From the NCBI GenBank assembly GCA_013180625.2, contig SNVD02007445.1:186001-250000 (forward strand): 64,000 bases of DNA, in the 5' to 3' direction. A program made the position numbers and the translations under genes. This document shows, piece after piece, positions 25,603 to 36,399 of the stretch. The DNA is from Boswellia sacra. Lineage: Eukaryota; Streptophyta; Magnoliopsida; Sapindales; Burseraceae. A model generated the notes under the pieces. It ran no database searches and was not told the origin of the DNA. It saw nothing but the letters and a program-made list of their open reading frames with translations. How positions within the stretch are numbered: position 1 is the stretch's first letter; every line of letters starts with the position of its first letter.

Positions 25603-25761
25603 TTGTTCTTACAAATTGTATAAATAAAAGGATTATTAACAAATAATATTTTAAACTAAATGCATGCTCCCATTATACATATTGTTAACAAATAACAAAT
25701 GCTTAATTATATAAACAAGATCACCTTTTGCTTCCTACGATATTTTCACCCAAGTCTTTTC

Positions 25762-26490
25762 TTCTCTTAGGACAGAAGCAAGACGATGCAGAGAGAAGCA
25801 AGAATCGATACTGAGGTACGTTTATTCGTCCGTTTTTTTGATTTATTTGATTGTTTTCTCTTTCATTAGATTTGATTCAGTTTTTAGGAAATCTTAATTA
25901 GCGATTTGAGTTTCCGTCGGATTTGTGATCTTATTCTATGTTTTTAGGGATAAATCTAGTGTTATTAGGTGAATTTTGTGGTTTGATGTGTATGAAAACT
26001 ATGAAAACCGACGGGTTTCGTCGCGAGGTAGATGATGGAGAGTGTCGGTTTTATCTCGACACATCTCGACACTCGACACGACGTGTCAAGTCATGTCGAA
26101 TGCACAATTGACACTCGATATCAGTTTATTTTCGAAGACATCCAACCAACACTCGATATGCCTTATGTTGAGTGTCGGATTCATTCATAATCCGACACTC
26201 GGTATGTCTTGTGTCAAGTGTCGGATTATGAATCCGACATAATCCGACACTCGGTATGTCTTGTGTCGAGTGTCGGATTATGTCTTGTGTCGGATTATGT
26301 CTTGTGTCGAATTGCGTTGAGCGTTTTAGCAGGTTGCTTATTTTTGCATTCTTTTTTACCTTTTTGCATCATACTTAAATATAATGGTCTTGTATTTGCA
26401 GGTTGAAGCAAATGGCAAGTGAATTTGGACTGTCCTTCACCCTGAATGAGATTGAGATTCAGTGAAGGTTGAGCAGCAGCCCACATTGTT
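25762..26490 (+). other. Possible transcribed-gene remnant, unidentified
   Basis: A purine-rich segment ending GATACTGAG|GTACGT (about 25770-25815) resembles a first exon with a donor site. A segment after TTTGCAG at about 26401 looks like an acceptor plus short exon ending at a stop near 26464. The encoded peptide is short and unrecognised. It may be a captured fragment. Confidence 0.2.
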
Positions 26491-26990
26491 CGTAAAGAGA
26501 CATGAATGTATTATACTTGGACAAAGCTCATAAAGAAGAATCTCATACACGAATATTTAGTTTAATGAAAAAGCACAAAAACTCGTTTAAAACATTAATG
26601 TTACATACATTGACGAAGCATGAAACTGAACGTTCATACATGAACGTTTTATACAATGACAAAACCGAATGTTTTACCCAAATGCTCGACGCAACTCGAC
26701 ACAAAACACTCGACATGCGACACTACACAACCACTCAACACGCGACGCATGACGACAGATGCTCAACTAACCCGACACCAATACTCGACACAGGAACTCT
26801 ACAAAATTTATATCTGACACTCGTCACGTTCGGCACTCTACTCGACGCACTAACACGACACTCGATCCTAGACTTGACACAATCTCTAGTCACTCGACAC
26901 TATCGTTTGACATGTCGAGATTCGATCTGACACAACCCCTCGACACTCGATGACACTCGACAAATCTCGTCTTCTTCGTCCCCATCGACT
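26041..26990. repeat. Array of degenerate TCGACAC/GTGTCGA motifs
   Basis: Dozens of copies of CGACACTCGA-type words are irregularly spaced. The left half (26041-26310) mostly reads GTGTCGGATTATG and the right half (26680-26970) mostly CACTCGACAC, so the two halves tend to be inverted relative to each other around a unique centre (about 26330-26680). The same motif recurs at 28200-28330. No protein or terminal structure was identified. Confidence 0.7.
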
Positions 26991-27751
26991 GCGATACCAG
27001 ATTTTCTCCCAATGATTGTCAATTTTCAACAAATTTTGACAAAAACGGAACTATACACATTTATTGCAGAGAAGATTGTGCTCTATTTCTTAATTGTAAA
27101 ATTTTCTCTTGTCGTCAAGGTTCTCTTAATTAAGTTTCTGCCTATGAAGCCATACATTGGCCTTGCATTGGGAAGAAAACTAACACATTCTAGAAAAGAG
27201 CCCCCCTGGATCCGTCCTTGTATATATTTAAGAACTACAACAGTGGTGACTGGTGTAATAACCCATATCTATTTGTGTAGATTCTCTATTATGCACAAGC
27301 ATTGTTAGGAATGTGGGCATTGTAAGGGCTTCGCCAGTGAAGGTTGAAGGTTTCCAGGAATGGATGGGTAGGGATGCCTCATTGAAACATGGGTGTGATG
27401 AAATAGAAACGGGAGTTCGAATTACAGTTGAGTGAAGGAGGAGATCTAAGTGAACAGTACCTGTAAAGTATGGAGGAACGGGTTTTGAACTTGGAAATGC
27501 AGAAAGAAGAAGAAAATAGGAATACGAAAATAAAGAGAGAAGAGTTACTTTTACATCTAGGGAGGGATAAATTTGAAGGGCAAAAATGTAAAAAAAATGT
27601 TTTGCAAAAACATATTACAAAAACAGAAAAGAACACGTTTTGCACAAATTGTTTACCCCGAAAATGAAAAATAGAGTTTATGAAAAAAAAAAAGAACAGA
27701 GTCATAATTGTCACTATAATGAGAACCAGAATTCCAACTTTAGTCATTAAT
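26991..27751. other. Unassigned sequence left of CACTA-2
   Basis: Nothing recognisable. A 122-codon minus-strand frame (27379-27747) is low-complexity and rich in F, S and I, with no family features. Confidence 0.35.
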
Positions 27752-28187
27752 CACTACAAGAATTTTTTAAATATTTGTCACTTTACAATTTTTTTATTTG
27801 GCGATTTTTAAAAAAAGTGAGAAATATGACACTGATCTGGAAGTCAAACCTACATATTCATCTTATTTGTCACTTTTGTCTTTATTCAATCTAATATTTA
27901 TCATATTTTATAAAAGGGTGATAAGTATTTGAGTACTATATAATCTTTTCCTTTTCCCCCTCACATTTCCTTCTTTTTTTTTCATCTTCTCTTTTCAAGT
28001 ATGTGAATATAATAATGGAAAAATTGAAAAAATGGACACAATTAGGGGTCCTTAATGAAATTTGGACACATCCTGAAAAATTTTCATGCCATAGATACTT
28101 TCTTGATAAAAAGACTCAAATACCCTTTGAAATTTATTTTATTCCTAAGCTCTTTATTTCCCTCTTTCCTTCACAAAAGGCACAAAA

Positions 28188-28343
28188 ACGACATTTCTAC
28201 CTAAACGCTCGACACTCGAATCCGACACTCGACATTCAACACTAGATAAGAAATAATTTGTCGAGTGTCGGATTTGAGTGTTGGATACATCATCGAAGAG
28301 TTTACAGTGTCGGATTCGAGTGTCAAGCATTTAGGTAGAAATG
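28188..28343. repeat. Inverted repeat (hairpin) of 36-bp arms
   Basis: The left arm begins ATTTCTACCTAAACGC and continues with CGACACTCGAATCCGACAC. The right arm is its complement with about three mismatches (GTGTCGGATTCGAGTG ... TTTAGGTAGAAAT). The loop is about 80 bp and contains further copies of the motif. It lies inside CACTA-2 and shares words with the array at 26041-26990. It may be a small nested foldback element. Confidence 0.7.
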
Positions 28344-29066
28344 ATAATGATTTATTTAAATATATTTATCATTTTCTCTTCTCTTAAGTCTCACCCCTTT
28401 CACTGCCGCAACCCTAAAATATACATATATGCTACATCATGCCTCCACCCTTCCATGGTCTCTCTCTTTCTCTGTTTCAAACATGCCACTCCCTCCTTTC
28501 GTTTCTCATCCCAAATGTCTGCTTCTAAGGCCCCTGTCACTCCTTCATCTCTCCCTTCTATTAACGCAAGTTACCTTTTCGACCACCGCCCCTCGCTAGG
28601 CCATCTGGATGGCCTCTTGCTTCTTCTTCCACAACGTCATCCAAGCTGCTTTTGAGACTCTTGCGCTTATGGTTTTAAGACTCTTGACAGAGAACACACG
28701 TAGAGAGAGCTCGTAGATTCAATTCCAGATCTTAGAGATTCAACTACTCGATTAAATAATGGCTTAGCCCCTCGTGAAGAAAGATGATGATCGTGACGAT
28801 GAAGGCACGAATCTTAGGTTGTTACTATTAGATCAGCTAATGGGCTTTAGATCTATGAAGTTATGTTGGTTCAATTGTGCCTCTGGATCCAGTATAGGGA
28901 TTATACGTTGTTGTTTTAGTGGATTCTGTTTCGTTCTAGTTGATCTGATTAGTTTTTGATTTCGCGTGTTTAAATTACAATGTAGATTGTTAATTGTTTG
29001 TAATTACGGTTAATTTTAGTTGATCTGACAGGAAATTTAGGTATTTGGATTTGGTTGTTTATTCCT

Positions 29067-30635
29067 TGAAACTTGGCTCAAGTTTGCTTCTCTTTGTCGA
29101 AAAAGTGGATGGATTAGTCAGGCTAGATCTACTCTAATTAAACTCTTGCAGGTCTGTACTCGTGCAGATTATATCTAATCTTGAAATTTTTGTTTTCCTG
29201 ATTGCTTATTGAGTTTGTCTGGGATTGTTTTAGTATGATCCTGAATCATCTCTAGATAATGTACGGTATCATGGGCCTCCTCAAGTAATGCTTGCATACT
29301 TAAAATATCAATGGTCGCTTAGAGAGGATCTCAAGCTAAAGGAAGCATTTGATAGCCTGCAGGTATAGTAGATTTCTCTTTGGTTTTATAAGTAAACAGA
29401 ATCCTAAGTATTCGGTGTATTACCAAATTATAAATGTTAACACAAGATTACTGTTATTAAGAACCTCTTACTGCTAGCATTACCAAAGCTTTCTTGAATT
29501 CTTATCTTCTTGTTATATATATATTCTTGCTAATGTCTTGCATCATACATTTTCTTGTCCGCAATGATGTTATAGGAATTGGCTCTATAGCTTTCAAGTG
29601 CCCAAGTTATTCATCCAGTAGCAGGGACCGGCTATACTAGTGGTATCGGTACATATGTTCCACTCATTGGCTGTGTATATCTGAAGCTTAGAACTTGGCA
29701 ATGGGCACTTTTTCCAGGATTGGATGATGACTCTATACAAGGTAGTTAAAGACTAATAATAGGTTGTTTATTTGCATTGAAAATGTTTGTGATCTTCTCT
29801 TCTCTTGTTTTAGAAATTCTTGCTGCATTTGGAAAAGCCACTCAGTGTGCAAAAACATGGGCGAAAGCATGGCATACATGGGCATTATTCAATACGGCAG
29901 TGATGTCTCATTATACTTTAAGAGGTTTCCCTGCAGTTGCCTCATAGTTTGTTGTTGCAGTAGTTGCTGGATATTTTCATTCCATTGCATGTGCTGCACA
30001 CGCTAAAGGTGTTAATGATAGTTTGCAGGTAAATGATTTAATTAGATATAAAGGGCTATTCTGATTTCAAATCCAGAGCATAAAGCGATGAGTTTGCTTA
30101 TTTTAATTGTTCAAACTTTTTCTTCATGATGGGCTTCAGTTACAAGTTTAGTTTAAGCAATTTCATTCTTTTTCATTCAAAAGTGGTGGCTGTGTGCTTG
30201 TGGTGAACTAGTTGGTTTTTTGTTTTTCTTTTCTCTTTATCATTATTATTTTTTGGTTGTATTGCAGTGAACTGGTTCACTCTTTGTTTGTTGTATTTGA
30301 ATTTAATAAAATTTGTTTGCCTTTTTTTAAAAAGAAACATATATATTCATTCTAAATGTTGAAGCTCGCTTGAATGTTAGTGAAAGTAGTTTATTGGTCA
30401 ATGTTAATATAATGGCCATTTTGTTGAGGATATACTTCGTCTTCTCACATTGTGGTTCAATCATGAAGCTACTATTGAAGTTCAAATAGCTCTACAAAAA
30501 GGATTTGCACATGTTAATATCAACACGTGGCTTGTTGTCTTACCTCAAATAATTGCCAGGATACATTCAAATAACCATGCTGTGAGAGAACTGATACAAT
30601 CACTGTTGGTGCGAATTGGACAAAGTCATCCACAG
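29067..30635 (+). pseudogene. TOR: TOR kinase gene fragment (FAT domain) captured in CACTA-2
   Basis: Five exons with GT/AG borders: about 29067-29151, 29234-29362, 29576-29741, 29814-30028 and 30429-30635. They encode, in order, WLKFASLCRKSG and ISQARSTLIKLLQ; NVRYHGPPQVMLAYLKYQWS; YLKLRTWQWALFPGLDDDSI; WAKAWHTWALFNTAVMSHYT; and NINTWLVVLPQIIARIHSNN. These are hallmark stretches of the FAT domain of plant TOR, the kinase that promotes growth and represses autophagy. The kinase and HEAT regions are absent. In-frame TAG stops interrupt exon 3 (near 29588) and exon 4 (near 29946). Retained introns show capture from genomic DNA. The fragment cannot make TOR but could be transcribed. Confidence 0.9.
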
Positions 30636-31423
30636 GTTTGTTTCTAATAGTGTTTAATTTCTGAATAAGTTTAGAATTTACTGTTATTGATGAATGGATG
30701 AATGATAATGTTGAAATCTTGTTGGTATTGTAAAGACCTAGGATGATTGCTTTCTCTCTCTCTTGTTGATCGCTTTTATGTATTTATTCATTTATTAGGG
30801 TGAGTGCGAGAGGCTATTAAGGAAGTGCCATTGCACTTTACTAAATTAGTTGTTTGTTTGCAACCATTTTTTGTTAAACTCATTGTACAATTGAGTTTAG
30901 CTAAATTTTGCAAATAATTTACATAAGAGTTTCAAATAATGCATTATGATAAGCGAAGCAATTAATGCATGTTGAGTTCATTGAGTTCTATTTACTTGTT
31001 TTTTTCCAGTATGCTAAATATTTCAATACCTATTTCTAGTATGCTAAATATTTCCAGTATGCCTCCATACTGAGTTTATCATTGGGAGCTTAGGAGTTTT
31101 ATGAGAAATTTGTTTAATGTGACAAATGATACAGATTATAAATTTCTTAAATTTTTTAAAATACCTATTTTATATATATATATATTAATTTTTTTAAATA
31201 CTTGGCGGCTAAAAATTATCAAGTATATATTTTTTTTAATTTTTAAAACTATTATACTTGGCGGCCAAAAACCGTCAAGTATAGTCATGTGCATATTTGA
31301 CAGGTTGACCGACTGCCAAATTGATTATATTTGGCGGTGCCATTGATGGCGCTTTCAAGACCGTTAAATAAGTATATATTTGGCAGCCAAAAACCGTCAA
31401 ATATGAGCATTTTTCTTGTAGTG

Positions 31424-31893
31424 AATACTAATATTATAGAAGTAAGTGGATCAATAAAGTATCTAAACTCGAAAGAAAAATCATTATTGATGGCTTAAGA
31501 CCATACGTATTAATAGATAGAATTTCTATATATTTAATGAAGAGCTAGATCAGCCAAAAAAATCAAAACTATTCCTAAAAATAAAATAGTGAAGGATTAA
31601 TTAATCCTCCACCTTTGGCACAAAGGGCCCGAATATAAGATCGACAAAATTTAAACCACTTGCGTGAAGGATATTCGACCTTTTATTTTGATAGAGTAAC
31701 TTATTTACGAACTTCTAGATTTAATAAAAACCTGTAAAGACAATCATTAGGCTTATAAAATTTGGGAATATTGAGTTTCTAACTTACAAGTAATATTAAA
31801 TTCTTTTAACAATAATTGCAGGATTAGGCTATATTCAATATTTATTGCCCAAATTGATAACTTAACAAAATTCATGCAATGTTCCTTCAAGCT
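31424..31893. other. Downstream flank of CLV1-like copy 2
   Basis: AT-rich non-coding sequence. The part from 31735 resembles 55080-55250 in block order (TTAGGCTTAT, then AATATT, then CTAACTT), consistent with a duplicated segment that also carries LRR sequence. Confidence 0.4.
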
Positions 31894-33911
31894 CTAGAGT
31901 CGAAGAGTGCGATGAACGTGCTCAGCGTTAATAGAATAGGTAGTGAATAGTGAAATGACTATAATTGTAACTATAAGCTTTGAAGTGTCAAACGACACGA
32001 TGTCTTTGTTTCCAGAGTGTTCAACTGAACCTAACAAAGATGAGCAATTGCCGTTGCTTGGCAGACAGAGATTAGGATTTCCAACGAATGAGGCCTCGTT
32101 AAAGGCCAAAAATGGACCCTCATTGGGAATACTGTCGCTTAAATTGTTAGAAGAGAGATCGAGAGTTGTGAGGCTCGTCATATCTTTCATCTCACCAGGT
32201 ATTGGAACCATTGAGCTTGTTTCTTGAGAGATCAGATCTCTAAGATTGACAATTCCTTCTGGAAACTTTCCAAAAAGACTATTTCTACTGAAACCAATTG
32301 TTTTTAGATAAGTGCATTAAGAAATGGAAGTGGGAATTTCACCTTTAATGTTGTTGCCTCTAGCGTTTATGGTAGAAATCAGCTTGAGATTGTAGATCTC
32401 CTTGGGAAGCTCACCCTTAAGTATGTTGTTTTCAAGAGAAAGAATATCCAAATTCTAAAAATTTTCGATTGCTGGTGGGATATTTTCGTTGATGATATTG
32501 TTGGTCAATTTCAATTGATGAGGGGAGCCAGCAGACATCATTTCAGGAAGTTCACCTGATAATGAGTTATCGTCTAAATAAACTATATGCAGTGACGGTA
32601 AATTGAAGATTCCAACAGGAATTGTTCCATTAAGGAAGTTCTTTGCCCAAAAATTGGTTAGCGACTTGTACTCGCCAAGCCCCTTAGGAGTTGGACCAGA
32701 GAAAAGATTATTCAACAGAATCAACTTCCACAACCTTCCTCCTTTGCATAAATCACGAGGAATACTTTCATTGAGGTGATTGGTTGCGAAATCGAGTATC
32801 TGAAGCTTCCCATTCTTGCCAAGATTCTGAGGCAACCCAAGCATTAAGTTGTTATCGTAAATTTGAAGCACCTCAAGATTTTGAAAATCTCCCACAAACG
32901 AAGGAATTGGACCATACAAGTTATTTTCGAACAGATTTATGAGTTCGATGTTTGTCAGTGTAGAAAAACTATGCGATACCTCTCCAGTTAGTGAATTTTC
33001 AGCGAGATCAAGTAATTTCAAGCTAATCAAAATGGAGAGTTCATTGGGAATACGACCCTGACACAGTTGATGAAAAGGAATAATGTATGCAAGTGCTTTA
33101 ATTGGCCTAAACTGGCAGGAACCTCACCAGAGATGTTACAGGACGCCATATCCAGAACTCGAAGTTCACTCAATGATCCAAACTCTGGTTGGATTCCTCC
33201 GTAGAAAGTATTGTAGTGCCCAATATATATTTCTCTAAGGTTCTTTAACCGAGACAACGATGCCAGGACTTCACCGTAGAGGTTGTTCCCATTGAGGCCT
33301 AAATACTCCAAACTCTGAATCTCTGAGTAATTGTCTGGTATCTCGCCCGTGAAGTAATTGCCACCAAAAGAAAGATGCTTGAGATTTTTCAGGCTTACAA
33401 TCTCATTCGGAAGTGGACCGGTGAAGTTGTTTTTATAAGTGTCAAGAGCCACGAGCTGTGTCATTCTAAAAAGGATTTGTCCAAGGAAATTGCCAGTGAA
33501 GGCATTCGCAAAGATGTTGAAGACCTTGAGAGAGGTGAGATTTGCCATCTCAACAGGGAGTCTCCCAGTGATCTTACCATTGCTGATTGTGAGGTTCACG
33601 ACCTTGTTCAAAATCCCAATTTACGGAGGAATTGTATCGAAGAGAGGCATAAAAGAGATGTTAAGTAAGACAACGCAGGAGTCTTTGTCGTTAGAAACAC
33701 CAGAGAAGGAGCAATGAGCTGAGCGAGAAGAGGAAGGCTCCCAGTCTTCGAGTCCTGAGCCTTGCAGTCCAATCATAGATGTTTTGAGCTTTAAAAGAAC
33801 ATCAAAATCACCGTTTTCGGAGGAGATCACTGTGAATAGTAAAAGAAACAAAGAAATGAAGAGGAGTTGAAGACTACTGGTGGTACTGGTTTTCATCTTT
33901 GTATTCCTCAC
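31894..33911 (-). pseudogene. CLAVATA1-like LRR receptor pseudogene, copy 2
   Basis: It is collinear with copy 1 and very similar to it. A signal peptide (MKTSTTSSLQLLFISLFLLL) and LRRNT lead to TIPP, where TAA replaces the expected GAA codon (about 33614). The frame resumes as [20 protein letters not shown] and runs to about 33030, where a frameshift follows LFLFIN. It continues through LRRs to IENF* (TAG at 32455). Further stops follow before MTSLTTLDLSSNNLSDSIP, the capping region (NPNLCLPSNGNCSS), and a transmembrane segment (LIVTIIVISLFTT). The frame ends just after it (VHRTLRL*). No kinase domain follows. With at least four lesions this is a pseudogene. Confidence 0.88.
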
Positions 33912-34839
33912 TTGATAATTGGTTCGTCAGGGTAAGATTCAATATCGTTTCTCTACTTTATCTTATTGCATGGAGACAATAGTCAGGAGTTCTATTGAAT
34001 TGTGTTATATATGTAGTGGCAGTTATAGTTAAAAGAATAATATTATATCTACAATCAACCTGTTATACAACTTGAGCTGTCAAAATATATTAGATGAATA
34101 ATTACTACGTTATTAAATTTAATATTCTTTAATTACTTTTAATTTTTTTTTCTACCCAGTGATATTTTAGCAACCCAGATTGTATAAGAATTGATTGCAG
34201 ATGATTTATAGGTAGAGCACCACTTAAGTTAAACATCTCTTCGAACAATACTTAAAACTTATAAAATGGAAAGTGAGATGAATGGAGAGTTGCATGGGAA
34301 CAAATTTGTATTGATCTCCTCTCCTTCTTCGAAATTGAAAATGGTCCAAAGAATCTGAATAATAAAATGCATTGCATGCGTTGTGGAGAATGAATTATAG
34401 CAGAGCTAAAGTTGACTGATTCATTATTGATTATACAAAGCTTAAGTTGACTAATTCATTGTTGAATTTGAAACAACCTAAGTAATCTCGTTTGTTCCCA
34501 AATGTTAGGAGGCGAATCTTCAAAATGCTTAGAGTATATATACTTGGGTGCTCTCACAATCATCTACTTGTGCCATAGTAGTTTTTAATTAGAAAAATAT
34601 ACAACAATATAGATTCTTTATAGAAAACCTTTTAAACTTTTTTTTCTAATTATTTTTTTGCATTCTAGTCTTAGAACAATATCTATACAGAAAGTTTCAT
34701 TGGCGGTCGCTTATAGCCTTCAGTTTGTAGGCTGCTCCATCAGTGCCACATTACAACAAGTGGGGGCATTTTACCCAAAAAAAAAACTTATGTTCGAGTT
34801 AAAATTAAAAGTTAAAGTCATGTCCTATATATATAGCAC
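33912..34839. other. Upstream of CLV1-like copy 2
   Basis: Promoter-side and intergenic DNA, AT-rich. No clear motif or gene. The 221-codon frame starting at 34658 is treated as spurious. Confidence 0.4.
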
Positions 34840-34920
34840 CACTAAAAAACGGGCCTTTTACTGCATCCATTTACCGCATGCCTTTAAAAATGCGGTAAAA
34901 GTTAGAATTTTGTGGCAGGC
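34840..34920 (+). mobile_element. Orphan CACTA-like left terminus
   Basis: CACTAAAAAACGGGCCTTTT is followed by TTTACCGCATGCC and AATGCGGTAAAAG, which resembles the CACTA ends at 54475 and 45100 (TTTTACGG-type subterminal repeats). No matching right end or duplication was found, so this may be a broken element. Confidence 0.4.
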
Positions 34921-35033
34921 TATCACACCCACAGTAGAAGTTATAGGCTTTACTGCATTTTTGGAGGTCAGCAGTAAAAAGATTTTTTATTATCTAATTA
35001 TTATATTTTGTCCACTCTCTTTAACATCTTTCT

Positions 35034-35039
<6 letters not shown>

Positions 35040-35064
<25 letters not shown>
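35040..35064. repeat. CT microsatellite
   Basis: A run of about 12 CT units in a CT-rich, 5' UTR-like context. Confidence 0.85.
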
Positions 35065-35065
<1 letters not shown>

Positions 35066-35510
35066 ATGCTTCCCTCTCAAATCCCTAATTTCTTCAATCC
35101 CTCAAATTCCCGCTCAAATCTCACACGGACAGTAGAAATTCCTTCCCTCAAACCTCAGTTGCGACTTTCCTTCCCCCTCAAATACCTTCTGGACTTTGAG
35201 TATGCAAAGTCAAATCTCAAATGCAAGCTTACACGTTCCCAAACACAAGTGACTGAGACGCAAGATCAAGTTGAAGCATCCAGTTTGAAGCTTACATCTA
35301 GAAATTTTGGCCATTTTACGTAAGTAATTTATCTGTAAATAAGAATTCTTAGACTCACTATTCGCTGACTTGGGAATCTAATTCACTACCTATGCACATT
35401 CTCTCATCCTTACTATTCCGTACATCCCCAGAGCATGATAGCATCTTATCCAATTCAGCACTAGTAACTTATCCATGAATTTCAATTGCTTGTATATTTA
35501 AATCATCGGT

Positions 35511-35578
35511 TGGGGTGGGGGGGGGGGGGCGGGCGGCGGGGGGTGGGGTGGGGGGGTGGGGGTGTGGGGAGGGGGGGC
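35511..35578 (+). repeat. G-rich tract with quadruplex potential
   Basis: About 68 bases are almost entirely G with occasional T, C or A, including runs of more than ten G. Local composition is otherwise AT-rich. It is capable of forming G-quadruplexes and is prone to sequencing or assembly error. Confidence 0.85.
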
Positions 35579-35775
35579 GCAAAATCAAGAGCAATCACCT
35601 AGTCCAAACACTCTTCAAGCTTCAACTATTGGTTTTTTTCATAATTAGGATTTACCTTTTTGGCCATGGCTACATCTTCACCTCCAACCACTTGGATTGG
35701 CTGACAAGAGGAATTCGAATCTGCATAAAGATTCAAGCTATTTTCAATGCCTCCATCAACCATCTCAATATTGCC

Positions 35776-36393
35776 CTACAGTTCTTCCAGCGAAAAACTT
35801 AAACTTTCATCAAAAGTATCAATGATAGCTAAAGAATCTGCAATGGCAGTTTTAATACCAGAATTCCCTATTTTATCCTCCAAATTTTCCATCTTGTGTG
35901 CCTCCAAGTCTTGATGTGCATCATCCCTACCAACATTTGTTTCCCCACCTTGCTCAGCACCCTTAACCATTTTTTTCCCCGAAGAATCTCTACTCTCCAT
36001 AACAACTTCCTCCACAATAACTTATGGTTCTCTGTTCAGAGCATCAGAGAACACCGCAGAAGATCCTCCCCATTTTCAGCTCCATGGCCCTCTAATTCAC
36101 TACCAACACATACAAACCATTTCGCTGTCTCTCTTCACATTTTCCTCAACCAGTCTTTTATTCAGATCCTCTTCCTTGGCAACCACCAAAGTATCCTTTA
36201 TGTGAACAACTTGGGTTTCTCCACGTGTTGAACCCACAACTATTGTAGAACCTTCAACCCTAGTTTTAGTTTCCCCATTATGAACTTCATCATTCACGAC
36301 GGAAACTTCCTGCGAAAGCATATCATCAACTACACCACCCTTACCTTTAATTATCTCCCCATCTAAACCATAATTTTCCCAAATCTCAACCAT
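35776..36393 (-). other. Hydrophilic coding-like remnant, unidentified
   Basis: Two adjacent minus-strand frames (36100-36393 and 35776-36015) encode hydrophilic, Glu/Lys/Val-rich peptides beginning MVEIWENYGLDGEIIKGKGG and MEEVVMESRDSSGKKMVKGA. They could be one broken frame. The style recalls the region following the Gag-like part of plant LINE ORF1, but no diagnostic motif is present. Confidence 0.25.
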
Positions 36394-36399
36394 AAACCA

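Larger units (their letters stand above)
27752..31423. mobile_element. CACTA-2: CACTA transposon with captured TOR exons (3.7 kb)
   Basis: Ends CACTACAAGAA and TTCTTGTAGTG are perfect 11-bp inverted repeats with the 3-bp duplication AAT (27749-27751 and 31424-31426). The right subterminal region repeats TTGGCGGCCAAAAACCGTCAA-like units at about 31200-31400. No transposase is present. The interior holds five exons of a TOR kinase gene. The segment 28380-28980 contains CT-rich, UTR-like sequence that may be another captured piece but was not identified. Confidence 0.92.

Noticed and set aside
26502..26930. 142-codon frame rich in Thr/His/Asp
   Set aside because: Product of the TCGACAC word array; no recognisable protein.
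27379..27747. 122-codon minus-strand frame
   Set aside because: Low-complexity Phe/Ser/Ile-rich composition and no splice or promoter context.
34658..35323. 221-codon plus-strand frame
   Set aside because: It runs across a CACTA-like end and the CT microsatellite, with no consistent domain; most likely chance, though part may be UTR of a captured gene.
35515..35802. 95-codon Gly-rich frame
   Set aside because: Its start is created by the G tract; no homology.
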